A stretch of 64,000 nt of DNA from Lachnoclostridium sp. An138. Its GTDB lineage: Bacteria; Bacillota; Clostridia; Lachnospirales; Lachnospiraceae. A program made the position numbers and the translations under genes. The stretch spans positions 45,072 through 109,071 of the forward strand of contig NZ_NFLF01000014.1 in the NCBI RefSeq assembly GCF_002160765.1. The letters are read 5' to 3'. The notes beneath the pieces are model-generated. The model was not told where the DNA came from. It was given only the letters and a program-made list of their open reading frames with translations, and ran no database searches. This document shows positions 8,422-17,300 of this stretch, piece after piece (the first letter of the stretch is position 1; each line of letters starts with the position of its first letter).

Positions 8422-9212
8422 GACGCAGTCTCTCCCGCAATCACTTTTTCGATACCCCGCATATCCGCAGCGATGTCCGTGAAGGAGCTCCAGTAGCTGC
8501 CGATCAGCTTATCGGTGGCAGCCAGACAGTACAGATCCAGAAGGGCGTCGTGCATGCCTTCCACGGAATTCCGGTCGATGGTCCGGCTCTGGTTGCTGAT
8601 GATTTTGCCGGGAAATTCCCGGCGCAGCAGGTCTTCCTCCGACTGATCGTCAGTGGCCAGGAAGAAGCGGCTTTCCGGATGCTCCGCCAGCTCTTTTTTC
8701 ATCTCGGCGATGAACTGCTCCGTGGTGCTCTTTCCCATGGAGACAGCATTGTCCGTGCGCCGGATGTGGACGCCTACGCAGCGGGGCGCAAACTCCTTCG
8801 TAAAGGAGTCGATGCGTTTCTGCAGGGCAGGGGCAGGCACATAGAGGCTGTAATCGTGGGAGGGATAAAAGTGTTCCCAGGTAAAGATATAAACCTGTTT
8901 TTTCAGAGAACGGTAAAAGTCCTCGTGAAGGACGCCGTCCGTTTTGTGGCTGATGATATCCTCATTTCCGAAACGCTGCCCGGAAGTGAGCTGGTACCAG
9001 AGTTTTCTGGGATCTTTCAGGGAGCGGATGTTGATGATTTGAATGTCCGGTTCTGTGACCGGGAGGAAGAGATCCTCGAAAGTGCAGTTCAGCTCCGGAC
9101 ACAGGTACCAGAGCACCACCAGCTTTTCTTTCCTGCGCTTCGCAAGTTCCCGCCCGGAATTTATTACTCTTATTCTATTGCATAAACCGCCCGAAGGTTG
9201 TATTATTACCAT
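8418..9212 (-). CDS. Fucosyltransferase-fold glycosyltransferase
   Basis: A 264-residue soluble enzyme. The N terminus has PSGGLCNRIRVI, matching the first nucleotide-binding loop of alpha-fucosyltransferase-fold enzymes (GT11, GT23, GT68 type). The hallmark H-x-R-R-x-D motif is HIRRTD at 149-154. A downstream LATDD (186-190) and GSYWSSFTDIA (238-248) fit the other conserved blocks. It probably transfers L-fucose from GDP-fucose. The divergent gene encodes a GDP-fucose salvage enzyme, which supports the donor assignment. The ATG has AAGG six bases upstream, and the untranslated leader contains a strong hairpin. GT family and linkage cannot be fixed by eye. Confidence 0.75.
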   Translation of the reverse strand: MVIIQPSGGLCNRIRVINSGRELAKRRKEKLVVLWYLCPELNCTFEDLFLPVTEPDIQIINIRSLKDPRKLWYQLTSGQRFGNEDIISHKTDGVLHEDFYRSLKKQVYIFTWEHFYPSHDYSLYVPAPALQKRIDSFTKEFAPRCVGVHIRRTDNAVSMGKSTTEQFIAEMKKELAEHPESRFFLATDDQSEEDLLRREFPGKIISNQSRTIDRNSVEGMHDALLDLYCLAATDKLIGSYWSSFTDIAADMRGIEKVIAGETAS

Positions 9213-9223
9213 AGTGTACCTTG

Positions 9224-9257
9224 CCGTAGCCGCGCACGAAAGCCGGCGCGGCTGCGG
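9224..9257 (-). promoter_or_regulatory. Strong hairpin in the leader of the fucosyltransferase-like gene
   Basis: Arms at 9224-9235 and 9246-9257 pair over 12 positions with one mismatch (a G-U pair in RNA) around a 10-base loop. It ends just ahead of the ribosome site of the minus-strand gene and has no T-run, so it is more likely a translational or stability element than a terminator. Confidence 0.5.
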
Positions 9258-9391
9258 ATTACCTTTCCTTTCTATACTATATATTTGATTTTTGAAGCCG
9301 CCATGTCCTTGACAGAGAAATACAATTACATGACATTGACGTATTTGGCGACATTATAGCATTTCATAAAAACACAGACAAGGGAGAAGTT

Positions 9392-12300
9392 ATGAAACCG
9401 CAGAAAATTAAGAATCTGTTTCTGAGACAGAGCTATCAGGATGCCTGGGAGGAGTATGAAAAGTCTCTCACAAAGAAATACTTTATTCAGTGGGATTACG
9501 TGATTCTGACGGCGTCCAATGAGGAGCAGGCGGCGGCTTATCAGGCCCAGATCGACGCACGCCTGAGAGCGGGACGATTGCCTTCGGAGACTGTATATCA
9601 GGTGCTTCCGGACCCGGATGGAAAACGGGTGGGTTCAGGCGGCGCCACCTTCCATGTGATGAAATACCTGAGCGAATGCGGAGAGGAAGAGCATTTCTTC
9701 CGGGGAAAACGGATTCTGGTGATTCACTCCGGCGGAGATTCCAAGAGAGTGCCCCAGTATTCGGCCTGCGGAAAGCTGTTTTCCCCGGTGCCCAGGGAAC
9801 TGCCGGACGGACGGCGTTCCACGCTGTTTGATGAGTTTATGATTGGAATGGCAGGGATGCCGGCCCGTTTTAAGGAAGGCATGCTGGTGCTGTCCGGAGA
9901 CGTGCTTCTTTTGTTCAATCCCCTGCAGATCGATTTTACATTCCGGGGGGCCGCCGCCATCTCCATCAAGGAAGACGTGGAGACTGGAAAGGATCATGGC
10001 GTATTCCTGGGAGACGGGGAAGGCTACGTGGCGAATTTCCTTCACAAGCAGAGCGAAGAACGGCTCCGTGCCCTGGGGGCGGTCAATGAGCATGGAGCGG
10101 TGGACCTGGACACAGGAGCTATCATGCTGGACTGCGATCTGCTGGAGAGCCTGTTTTCCCTGATTGGAGAAAAGGGAAGAATCGTGCCGGAGAAGTATGA
10201 GCGCTTTGTCAATGAGAAAGCCCGGGTCAGCTTCTATGGAGATTTTCTGTACCCGCTGGCGTCCCGGTCTACACTGGAGCAGTACCTGAAGGAAAAGCCG
10301 GAGGGAGAATTCTGTGCGGAACTGGAGAAATGCCGCCGCAAGCTCTGGGAGGCGCTGCATCCTTATTCCCTGAAACTTCTGTGCCTGTCCCCGGCTCAGT
10401 TCATTCATTTTGGCACCACCAGAGAGCTTCTGCATCTGGTGACCGAGGACATTGATAATTATGAGTTTCTGGACTGGAAGCGCCAGGTGCTGGGCGTGGA
10501 GGAGGAAGAAGGTTCCTGCGCCTGCAGCAGCAGTTATATTGAGCGGGCTGCGAAGGTGGCGGCTTCTTCCTATATAGAAGACAGTTATATTTACAGCGGG
10601 ACTGTGGTGGAGGATCACTGCGTGATTTCGGCTGTGACTCTGCGGGGACAGCGGATTCCGGACCATACGGTGCTTCACGGACTGAAGCAGAAGGATGGAA
10701 GTTTTGTGGTCCGGGTCTATGGGGTAAATGACAATCCCAAAGGAACTCTGGAGGATGGAGCCTCCTTCCTGAAAGGCAGCCTTGCGGGCTTTCTGGAAGC
10801 GGCCGGCCTGGCGCCGGAGGAGGTCTGGGACGGGGAAGGCCATTATCTGTGGACGGCAAAGCTTTACCCGGTCTGCGCCTCCATTGAGGAAGCTGTACAG
10901 GCGTCCATGGAGCTCCTGCAGCTGGCAGAAGGAAAGGAAGGGCAGGCGGCGGCCTACCGTGCCAGAAAGCGTCTGAGCCTGCAGGAAAGTTTTGAACATG
11001 CGGATGTAAAGGAAATCGTGGCCTGGCAGGCGAAGCTTGGCACCCAGGTACGGATTGCCCGCTTCCTTCTGGCTCTGGAACAGAGAAAGAGCGTGGAAGA
11101 GGCAGGCGCGGTCTTCGGAAGCCAGGGCGTGACACCCGCCCAGGTGGAAAAGCTGCGGAAAATCGCGGAGGCCTCTGAGTTCGGAATCCGCATGCGGATT
11201 TATTATTATCTGTCCAGGCTTACGAAGGGAGCGGTCAGTGAGGAGCTGGAAAACCAGTGCTTCCGCTATATCTGTGACAGCCTGTATGAGGCCAGCATCG
11301 GGGACGCTCCAGAGGATGAAGAGTATCATATTACCAGTCCGGAGGTCACGGTGGAGCTTCCGATCCGGGTGAATTTCGGCGGAGGCTGGTCGGATACGCC
11401 GCCCTACTGCAACGAGCACGGCGGCACGGTGCTGAACGCGGCGGCAAAGTTGAATGGAATCTGCCCGGTGGTGGTGACTGTGAAGCGGATAGACAAGCCC
11501 TGTATCGCTCTGGCCAGCACCGATTCCGGGGCCTATGATGAATTTACGGAGACCGGCAGGCTGCAGAATTGCCGGGACCCCTTTGACACTTACGCTCTCC
11601 ACAAGGCGGCCCTTCTGGCCTGCGGCATTGTGCCGCTGTCCGGAGAAGTGCCTCTGGAGAAAATTCTGGAAAAGCTGGGAGGCGGTCTCTATCTGTCCAC
11701 GGCGGTAATGGGGATTCCCAGGGGCTCCGGTCTTGGCACCAGCAGCATCCTTGCCGGGGCCTGCGTGAAGGCCATCTTCCAGTATATCGGAAAAGAAGTG
11801 ACGGAAAATGAGCTGTATTCCTATGTGCTCTGCATGGAGCAGCTGATGAGTACAGGGGGCGGCTGGCAGGATCAGGTAGGAGGCCTGACAGACGGCGTCA
11901 AGCTGATCACCACCAAGCCGGGCCTGAAGCAGGATATCCGGGTGCAGCATCTGAATATTCCGGAAGAGGCCATAGAAGAGCTGAAAGAGCGGTTCGTGCT
12001 GATCTATACGGGGCAGAGGCGTCTGGCACGGAATCTTCTCCGGGAGGTGGTGGGCGGCTACATCGGTTCCAGCCCCAATTCTCTGGAAGTGCTCTATGAG
12101 ATTCAGCGGGTGGCCGTCCTGATGAAATTTGAGCTGGAAAAGGGAAATATCGACGGCTTTGCCCGGCTTCTCGACCGCCACTGGGAGCTTTCAAGGCAGC
12201 TGGACGCAGGCAGCACCAATACCTGTATCGACCAGATTTTCCTGGCCTGCGAGGATCTGCTCTCGGCGCGGATGATCTGCGGCGCCGGCGGCGGCGGTTT

Positions 12301-12412
12301 CCTTCAGGCGGTTTTGAAAAAAGGATGCACGAAGGAAGAACTGCGGGAGAGAATCCGCAGCGTATTCCAGGAAAGCGGCGTGGACGTCTGGGACTGCGAG
12401 CTGGTATTTTAG
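9392..12412 (+). CDS. fkp: Bifunctional L-fucokinase / L-fucose-1-phosphate guanylyltransferase (Fkp-like)
   Basis: A 1006-residue cytoplasmic enzyme for the fucose salvage route: L-fucose plus ATP to fucose-1-phosphate, then with GTP to GDP-L-fucose. The N-terminal half is a fucose pyrophosphorylase domain (PF07959): DPDGKRVGSGGATFHVM at about 73-89 and VIHSGGDSKRVPQ after it. From about residue 655 a GHMP kinase domain begins (PIRVNFGGGWSDTPPYC), with the ATP loop PRGSGLGTSSIL near 775-786 and a late GAGGGGF motif. Length is close to Bacteroides Fkp (about 950). It lies divergent to the fucosyltransferase-like gene and upstream of glycosyltransferases. Specificity for fucose rather than a similar sugar is inferred from domain pairing and context. 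Confidence 0.88.
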   Translation: MKPQKIKNLFLRQSYQDAWEEYEKSLTKKYFIQWDYVILTASNEEQAAAYQAQIDARLRAGRLPSETVYQVLPDPDGKRVGSGGATFHVMKYLSECGEEEHFFRGKRILVIHSGGDSKRVPQYSACGKLFSPVPRELPDGRRSTLFDEFMIGMAGMPARFKEGMLVLSGDVLLLFNPLQIDFTFRGAAAISIKEDVETGKDHGVFLGDGEGYVANFLHKQSEERLRALGAVNEHGAVDLDTGAIMLDCDLLESLFSLIGEKGRIVPEKYERFVNEKARVSFYGDFLYPLASRSTLEQYLKEKPEGEFCAELEKCRRKLWEALHPYSLKLLCLSPAQFIHFGTTRELLHLVTEDIDNYEFLDWKRQVLGVEEEEGSCACSSSYIERAAKVAASSYIEDSYIYSGTVVEDHCVISAVTLRGQRIPDHTVLHGLKQKDGSFVVRVYGVNDNPKGTLEDGASFLKGSLAGFLEAAGLAPEEVWDGEGHYLWTAKLYPVCASIEEAVQASMELLQLAEGKEGQAAAYRARKRLSLQESFEHADVKEIVAWQAKLGTQVRIARFLLALEQRKSVEEAGAVFGSQGVTPAQVEKLRKIAEASEFGIRMRIYYYLSRLTKGAVSEELENQCFRYICDSLYEASIGDAPEDEEYHITSPEVTVELPIRVNFGGGWSDTPPYCNEHGGTVLNAAAKLNGICPVVVTVKRIDKPCIALASTDSGAYDEFTETGRLQNCRDPFDTYALHKAALLACGIVPLSGEVPLEKILEKLGGGLYLSTAVMGIPRGSGLGTSSILAGACVKAIFQYIGKEVTENELYSYVLCMEQLMSTGGGWQDQVGGLTDGVKLITTKPGLKQDIRVQHLNIPEEAIEELKERFVLIYTGQRRLARNLLREVVGGYIGSSPNSLEVLYEIQRVAVLMKFELEKGNIDGFARLLDRHWELSRQLDAGSTNTCIDQIFLACEDLLSARMICGAGGGGFLQAVLKKGCTKEELRERIRSVFQESGVDVWDCELVF

Positions 12413-12462
12413 GGAAACGCGGATGAAAGTGTTTCCTGCGCCGGACAGGAGGACGAAAAGAT

Positions 12463-13683
12463 TTGAAAGTATTGCAGATTAATACGGTCTGCGGAAGCGG
12501 AAGCGTGGGGCGCATTACGGTGGACATCGTTCATGCCCTGGAAGCGGCCGGAGATGAGGGAATGGTGGCGTTCGGCAGAAAGCAGGCGCCCGGAGATGTG
12601 AAGACATATAAGTTCGGCACGAATCTGGATATGGGCATCCATGTGCTCCACACCTTTTTTAAGGGCGAGCATGGATTCGCCTCCTCAAAACAGACCGGAA
12701 GACTGATTGAGAAAATAAAGGAATACAATCCGGATATCATCCACCTCCACAATATCCATGGCTTTTATCTGGATGTGGAGGAGCTGTTCCGGTATCTGAA
12801 AGGCTCCGGGAAGCCGGTGGTCTGGACCCTTCATGACTGCTGGAGTTTCACCGGGCACTGCGCCCATTTTGATTATATCGGCTGTATGAAGTGGAAGACA
12901 GGCTGCGGGGACTGCCCCCAGTATAAAAGCGTCTATCCCTATGCCCTGTTTAAGGACAATTCAGCCGGAAATTATAAAAGAAAGAAAAGGTCATTTACAG
13001 GCGTGCCGGATCTCACGGTGGTGACGCCATCCCGGTGGCTGGCCGGCTATGTGCGGGAATCTTATCTGGGAGAATATCCCGTGCAGGTGATTCCGAACGG
13101 AATCGCTCTGGATAAGTTCCGCCCGGTGGACAAAGGGCTGAAGAAAAAGCTGGGTTTTGAGGAGAAATATATTCTTCTGGGCGTGGCAAGCATGTGGGAG
13201 GAGAGGAAGGGCTGCGCCTATTTTGAGCAGCTGGCGGACAGGCTGGATGATTCGTATCAGATTATCCTGATCGGCCTTTCGAAGCGGAAGATGAAGACCC
13301 TTCATCCGAAGATTCACGGGGTTATGAGGACGAACAGCATGGAAGAGCTGGCGGAGTATTATTCCATGGCGGACGCCTATGTGAATACAACCCTGGAAGA
13401 TACCTTCCCCACGACCAACCTGGAGGCGCTGGCCTGCGGGACGCCGGTGATTACCTTTGCGACGGGCGGCAGCGTGGAATCGGTAGACGCCTCCTGTGGA
13501 AAAATTGTGCCCAAGGGAGACACGGAAGCCCTGATAAAGGCCATAGAAGAGCTGCGCGGAGAGCCGGATAAAAAGGAGGACTGTCTCCGCAGGGCGGCCG
13601 GGTACGATAAGAATGACAGATTTCAGGATTATCTGAAGCTTTACCGAAGCCTTCTGGAGAAGCAGAAGCTGCCGGAAGCATAG
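12463..13683 (+). CDS. Family-4 glycosyltransferase
   Basis: A 406-residue GT-B enzyme. The N-terminal Rossmann domain starts KVLQINTVCGSGSVGRI and contains IIHLHNIHGFYLD and WTLHDCWSFTGHCAHF, a pattern of bacterial GT4 proteins resembling colanic-acid-type enzymes. The C-terminal domain has the E-x7-E motif in LEDTFPTTNLEALACGTPVI. A Cys-rich insert (GCMKWKTGCGDCP) lies near residues 145-157. The start is a TTG with AGGAGG ten bases upstream; the first residues fit the family exactly. It begins the glycosyltransferase run after fkp, 50 bases downstream, probably in the same transcript. Donor sugar unknown. Confidence 0.9.
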   Translation: MKVLQINTVCGSGSVGRITVDIVHALEAAGDEGMVAFGRKQAPGDVKTYKFGTNLDMGIHVLHTFFKGEHGFASSKQTGRLIEKIKEYNPDIIHLHNIHGFYLDVEELFRYLKGSGKPVVWTLHDCWSFTGHCAHFDYIGCMKWKTGCGDCPQYKSVYPYALFKDNSAGNYKRKKRSFTGVPDLTVVTPSRWLAGYVRESYLGEYPVQVIPNGIALDKFRPVDKGLKKKLGFEEKYILLGVASMWEERKGCAYFEQLADRLDDSYQIILIGLSKRKMKTLHPKIHGVMRTNSMEELAEYYSMADAYVNTTLEDTFPTTNLEALACGTPVITFATGGSVESVDASCGKIVPKGDTEALIKAIEELRGEPDKKEDCLRRAAGYDKNDRFQDYLKLYRSLLEKQKLPEA

Positions 13684-13702
13684 AAAGAAATGGACGAAAG
13701 CA

Positions 13703-14455
13703 ATGGAAAACAGAAAACCAAAGGTCTCGGTTATTACCGCGACCTATAATGACAAAGAGAACCTGCGGCGGATTATCCGCCAGGTAAGCTCCCAGAGCTA
13801 TGAAAATATCGAGTATATCATTGTGGACGGGGGTTCTTCAGACGGGACTCTGGAGGTGATTCGGGAAGCGGAAGAGCTGTTCGGGGAACGGCTGAAATGG
13901 ATTTCCGAGCCGGATAAGGGCATTTACGACGCCCTGAATAAGGGAATCCGCATGGCCTCCGGAGACATTCTGGGCTGCTGCTTTGATGAGTACGCGGGAC
14001 CGGATGTGCTTGCCAGGATGGTGGACATTATGGAGCGGGAACAGACCGACGGCGTCCACGGAGATCTGTACTACATGGACGGGGAGCGGATCGTGCGCCG
14101 CTGGCATCAGGGCCAGGGAAAGATCCGGTTCGGCTGGATGCCGGGACACCCCACCCTGTATCTGAGAAAAAGCGTCTATGATACCTTTGGGCTTTACAAG
14201 ACGGATTACCGGATTTCGGCCGATTATGAGTTTATGATCCGGATTCTGAAGGATGGGAAGGTGCGTCTTTCCTATCTGCCGGAGGTGCTGATCTACATGT
14301 CTCACGGAGGCACCAGCACGAACAGCCTGGGCGCGTACCTGGCAGGCATGAAGGAAGGACACAGGGCTCTGCAGGAAAACGGCGTGTCCTTTGCCTGGTT
14401 CACAGATCTTTGCCGGACCTTAAGGGTACTTGCGCAGTTTGTGAAAAAGAAGTAA
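13703..14455 (+). CDS. Family-2 glycosyltransferase (short, WcaE-like)
   Basis: A 250-residue GT-A enzyme. KVSVITATYND at the N terminus, VDGGSSDGT and WISEPDKGIYDALNKGI are typical of the short GT2 group that includes WcaE and WbbD-like enzymes. GHPTLYLRKSVYDTFGLY and RISADYEFMIRI form the acceptor-side motifs of the same group. The usual DXD is replaced by CFDEYAG in this position, which may reflect family variation. No membrane helix is seen. It lies between the GT4 and a DPM-like GT2 in one direction with short gaps, so it should act in the same polymer pathway. Confidence 0.88.
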   Translation: MENRKPKVSVITATYNDKENLRRIIRQVSSQSYENIEYIIVDGGSSDGTLEVIREAEELFGERLKWISEPDKGIYDALNKGIRMASGDILGCCFDEYAGPDVLARMVDIMEREQTDGVHGDLYYMDGERIVRRWHQGQGKIRFGWMPGHPTLYLRKSVYDTFGLYKTDYRISADYEFMIRILKDGKVRLSYLPEVLIYMSHGGTSTNSLGAYLAGMKEGHRALQENGVSFAWFTDLCRTLRVLAQFVKKK

Positions 14456-14488
14456 GATAAAAAGAACACGAAAGTAAGGAGAACACAG

Positions 14489-15190
14489 ATGAAGTGTCTG
14501 GTGATTATCCCGGCGTACAATGAAGAGGAAAATATTGTGCGCGTGGTAGAGAACCTGAAGAATAATTATCCCATGTATGATTATGTGGTGATCAATGACG
14601 GCTCCTCAGACGACACAGCCCGGCTCTGCAGAAGAAAGGGCTATGAGCTTGTGGATCTTCCCGTGAATCTGGGACTTGCGGGCGCTTTTCAGACCGGGCT
14701 CAAATACGCCTGGAGAAAGGGCTATGACTATGCCATCCAGTTCGACGCGGATGGACAGCACAGGGCGGAGTATATCGCCCCAATGCTGGAAAAGATACAG
14801 GAAGGATACGATATTGTCATCGGCTCCCGCTTTGTGACGGAGAAAAAGCCCCATTCCCTGCGGATGATCGGCAGCAGGCTGATTGCCGTGGCCACACGGC
14901 TTACCACGGGCAAGAAGGTGAAGGACCCTACCTCCGGCATGAGAATGTTCAATAAAAAAATGATCGCGGAGTTTGCCCTGAACCTGAATTACGGGCCTGA
15001 GCCGGATACGATCTCCTATCTTCTGAAGCAGGGAGCCACCATCGCGGAGGTTCAGGTGGAGATGGATGAGCGTATCGCGGGAGAGAGCTATCTGAATATC
15101 ACCAAATCCATCATGTATATGCTGAGAATGCTGATGTCGATTCTGCTGATACAGAACTTCCGGAAACGCAGGGAGGTGAAGGTTCGATGA
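14489..15190 (+). CDS. Dolichol-phosphate-mannose-synthase-like family-2 glycosyltransferase
   Basis: A 233-residue GT2. LVIIPAYNEEENI, VINDGSSDDT and FDADGQH (the DXD) are the DPM1-type motifs, followed by IVIGSRFV. Such enzymes load a sugar onto a polyprenyl phosphate on the cytoplasmic face, providing the donor for extracytoplasmic GT-C enzymes. AAGGAG lies nine bases before the ATG. Its stop overlaps the next gene, a DUF2304 membrane protein, by four bases; this GT2 plus DUF2304 pairing is recurrent in Firmicutes glycan loci and suggests that the small membrane protein anchors or assists it. Sugar identity unknown. Confidence 0.88.
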   Translation: MKCLVIIPAYNEEENIVRVVENLKNNYPMYDYVVINDGSSDDTARLCRRKGYELVDLPVNLGLAGAFQTGLKYAWRKGYDYAIQFDADGQHRAEYIAPMLEKIQEGYDIVIGSRFVTEKKPHSLRMIGSRLIAVATRLTTGKKVKDPTSGMRMFNKKMIAEFALNLNYGPEPDTISYLLKQGATIAEVQVEMDERIAGESYLNITKSIMYMLRMLMSILLIQNFRKRREVKVR

Positions 15191-15558
15191 CGCCGGTATT
15201 TCGGATTATTCTGATTGTAGTGTCCCTTTTGACCACATTTTATATTCTGAAAAAAATCCGCCAGTCCAAGCTTCAGATCGAGTACGCGATTTTCTGGATT
15301 CTGTTTGCGGGCGTGCTGATAGTGTTCAGTCTGTTCCCCTGGCTGGTGTCCATGTTTACGAGGCTGATTGGAATGCAGCTTCCCGTAAACTTTATCTTTC
15401 TGTTCTTTATCTTTGTGCTGCTGGTTAAAATGTTCCTGATGACCATTGAGCTGTCAGCGCTGGAAAACAAGGTAAAGGATCTGACTCAGGAGCTGGCTCT
15501 GGAGGAAAAGGAGCGGGTGGACGAGCAGAAAGAAAAGACAGGAACAAAGGAAAAATAA
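15187..15558 (+). CDS. DUF2304 small membrane protein
   Basis: A 123-residue protein with three hydrophobic helices (about residues 3-19, 33-52 and 65-88) and a charged coiled-coil tail rich in Lys and Glu (ENKVKDLTQELALEEKER). This matches DUF2304 (PF10066), small proteins encoded directly after DPM-like GT2 genes. The ATG overlaps the GT2 stop (ATGA), so translation is coupled. A role as membrane partner of the GT2, perhaps in sugar-lipid flipping or enzyme anchoring, is inference; no catalytic residues are known for the family. Confidence 0.8.
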   Translation: MTPVFRIILIVVSLLTTFYILKKIRQSKLQIEYAIFWILFAGVLIVFSLFPWLVSMFTRLIGMQLPVNFIFLFFIFVLLVKMFLMTIELSALENKVKDLTQELALEEKERVDEQKEKTGTKEK

Positions 15559-15626
15559 GAATACGACAGGAATAGGAACAGGAGTAAAGCAGGAGCAGGA
15601 GTAAAGGTAAGAGTAAGGAGGACGTT

Positions 15627-17288
15627 TTGGAAACCATTTATCGAATTACCGGACAGCTCTGGGGGAGATTCATAAGCTGGATGAAGGAAGAGAAAAACCA
15701 GCTGCGTTTTATTCTGGTATGTTTTGTCATCAGTCTGATCCCGCTGCTGGTTTTGAGTTTTTTCAACCATCCGGCTATGGACGATTTTAACTATGGAATT
15801 CTGACACGGCACGCGCTGCTGGAGAATGAGGGACTGGCAGTAATTCCCGCCGTGCTGAAGGCTGCCGTGCAGCGGGCCGTGAATCTGTGGCACAGCTGGC
15901 AGGGAACCTATACGTTTGCCATCATCGCGGCTCTGCGTCCCTCGATTATCACAGAGCGGATTACGTTTATACAGACCTTTATTCTGCTGGGAATATTTAC
16001 AGTCGGATTCTGGTATTTCTGCCAGGTGATGCTGCACCGTCTGCTGGGACTGTCCAAAGCGGTGGCAGCGGTGACATCCTGTGTGGTTATGACGCTCTGC
16101 ATCCAGTATGTGCCTTTCGGAGCAGAAGCCTTTTACTGGTGGAATGGAAGCGTGGGCTATACGGGGCTGTTCTCGGTCATGCTGATTCTGTTTGGCATGC
16201 TGGCAGATTCCCTGCGCAGGGGAAAGATTTCTGTCAGGAGAATGACAGCCCTTCTGGCGCTGGAGCTTCTGCTGGCGGGAGGCATGTATCCCACGGCGCT
16301 TCTCACGGCAGTGGTGCTGTTCCTGGTTATGGTGGACGGGCTGGCCGGAAAGAAGTACGGCAGGAATTTGAAGATCCAGCTGACGGTGCTCTTCCTGCTT
16401 TATCTGCCTGAATTCGGACTGAGTATTATCGCTCCCGGAAATGCCAGGCGCCAGGCCCTGTTCCAGCATCGGACTCCCTTTGAGGCTATCTACAAGTCTT
16501 ATACGAAATCTCTGGAATATATGTTCACGGAAGCAACCAATGCGGTGATGATTCTGGTTATCATAGCTCTGTTCCTGTACATGTTCTGGAAGCTGAAGGA
16601 TTCCAGGTTCCAGTTCCGCTGTCCGTTCATGTTCACCCTGGTCAGCTACAGCATGGTTGTAGTGATGTGGGTGCCGGGCATCTATGCGGTGCGCTATATT
16701 TCAGGAGGACGCTATTATAATATTCTTCTCTACGGCGTGGTTCTCTTTTACGCGGCCAACGCGGTTTACTATGCGGGCTGGCTGCGGCGCCAGTATGAAA
16801 AATGCGGCGCGGAAGCGATGGAGGTCCTTCAGAAGGCTGTTCCTGTAATTCTGGGAACGGCAGGAATTCTCTGTGCCGTGATCGGAGTCTGGAAAGTGGA
16901 TATTGTGACGGATCTGGAAGAGATTACGACGGCATCGGCCCTGAAATCCCTGGTATATGGGGAGGCGCAGGTGTATGACCAGGAGATTCGTGCGAGGGAA
17001 GCCCTTTACAACGATCCGAACGTGAAGGAAGTCTATGTGGAAGAGGTGACTTACCGCCCAGAGCTTCTGTATTACGGAACGCTGACTGAGGACCCGGAGG
17101 ACGGAAGAAATCTTGCCATGTGCGAATACTATGACAAGGACTTTATGGTAAAAATTGTAGAAGACACAGAAGAAAATACAGAAGAAAATACAGAGGAAGA
17201 TACCGGTGAAGCCGGCGCGGAAGAGACGCCGGAGACCGGAGAAAATACCGGAGAGAATACTTCGGAGGAAATGGAAACTTCAGAGTAA
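15627..17288 (+). CDS. Polytopic membrane protein, DUF6056-like
   Basis: A 553-residue integral membrane protein with roughly ten hydrophobic segments. After the first helix an extracytoplasmic loop carries NHPAMDDFNYG, with paired acids as in GT-C glycosyltransferases, and a later loop has FYWWNGSVGYT; this layout fits the DUF6056 group. The C-terminal about 60 residues are an acidic, low-complexity tail (EENTEE and GENTGEN repeats) presumably outside the membrane. TTG start with AAGGAGG five bases upstream. It follows the DPM-like GT2 / DUF2304 pair and could use the lipid-linked sugar they make; this is inference. Confidence 0.65.
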   Translation: METIYRITGQLWGRFISWMKEEKNQLRFILVCFVISLIPLLVLSFFNHPAMDDFNYGILTRHALLENEGLAVIPAVLKAAVQRAVNLWHSWQGTYTFAIIAALRPSIITERITFIQTFILLGIFTVGFWYFCQVMLHRLLGLSKAVAAVTSCVVMTLCIQYVPFGAEAFYWWNGSVGYTGLFSVMLILFGMLADSLRRGKISVRRMTALLALELLLAGGMYPTALLTAVVLFLVMVDGLAGKKYGRNLKIQLTVLFLLYLPEFGLSIIAPGNARRQALFQHRTPFEAIYKSYTKSLEYMFTEATNAVMILVIIALFLYMFWKLKDSRFQFRCPFMFTLVSYSMVVVMWVPGIYAVRYISGGRYYNILLYGVVLFYAANAVYYAGWLRRQYEKCGAEAMEVLQKAVPVILGTAGILCAVIGVWKVDIVTDLEEITTASALKSLVYGEAQVYDQEIRAREALYNDPNVKEVYVEEVTYRPELLYYGTLTEDPEDGRNLAMCEYYDKDFMVKIVEDTEENTEENTEEDTGEAGAEETPETGENTGENTSEEMETSE

Positions 17289-17300
17289 AGGAGAAGAAAA

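Noticed and set aside
9635..12181. A very long open frame (848 codons) on the minus strand opposite fkp
   Set aside because: It is the codon-bias shadow of a conserved two-domain enzyme; its protein is His/Gln/Arg-rich with no family motif and no ribosome site.
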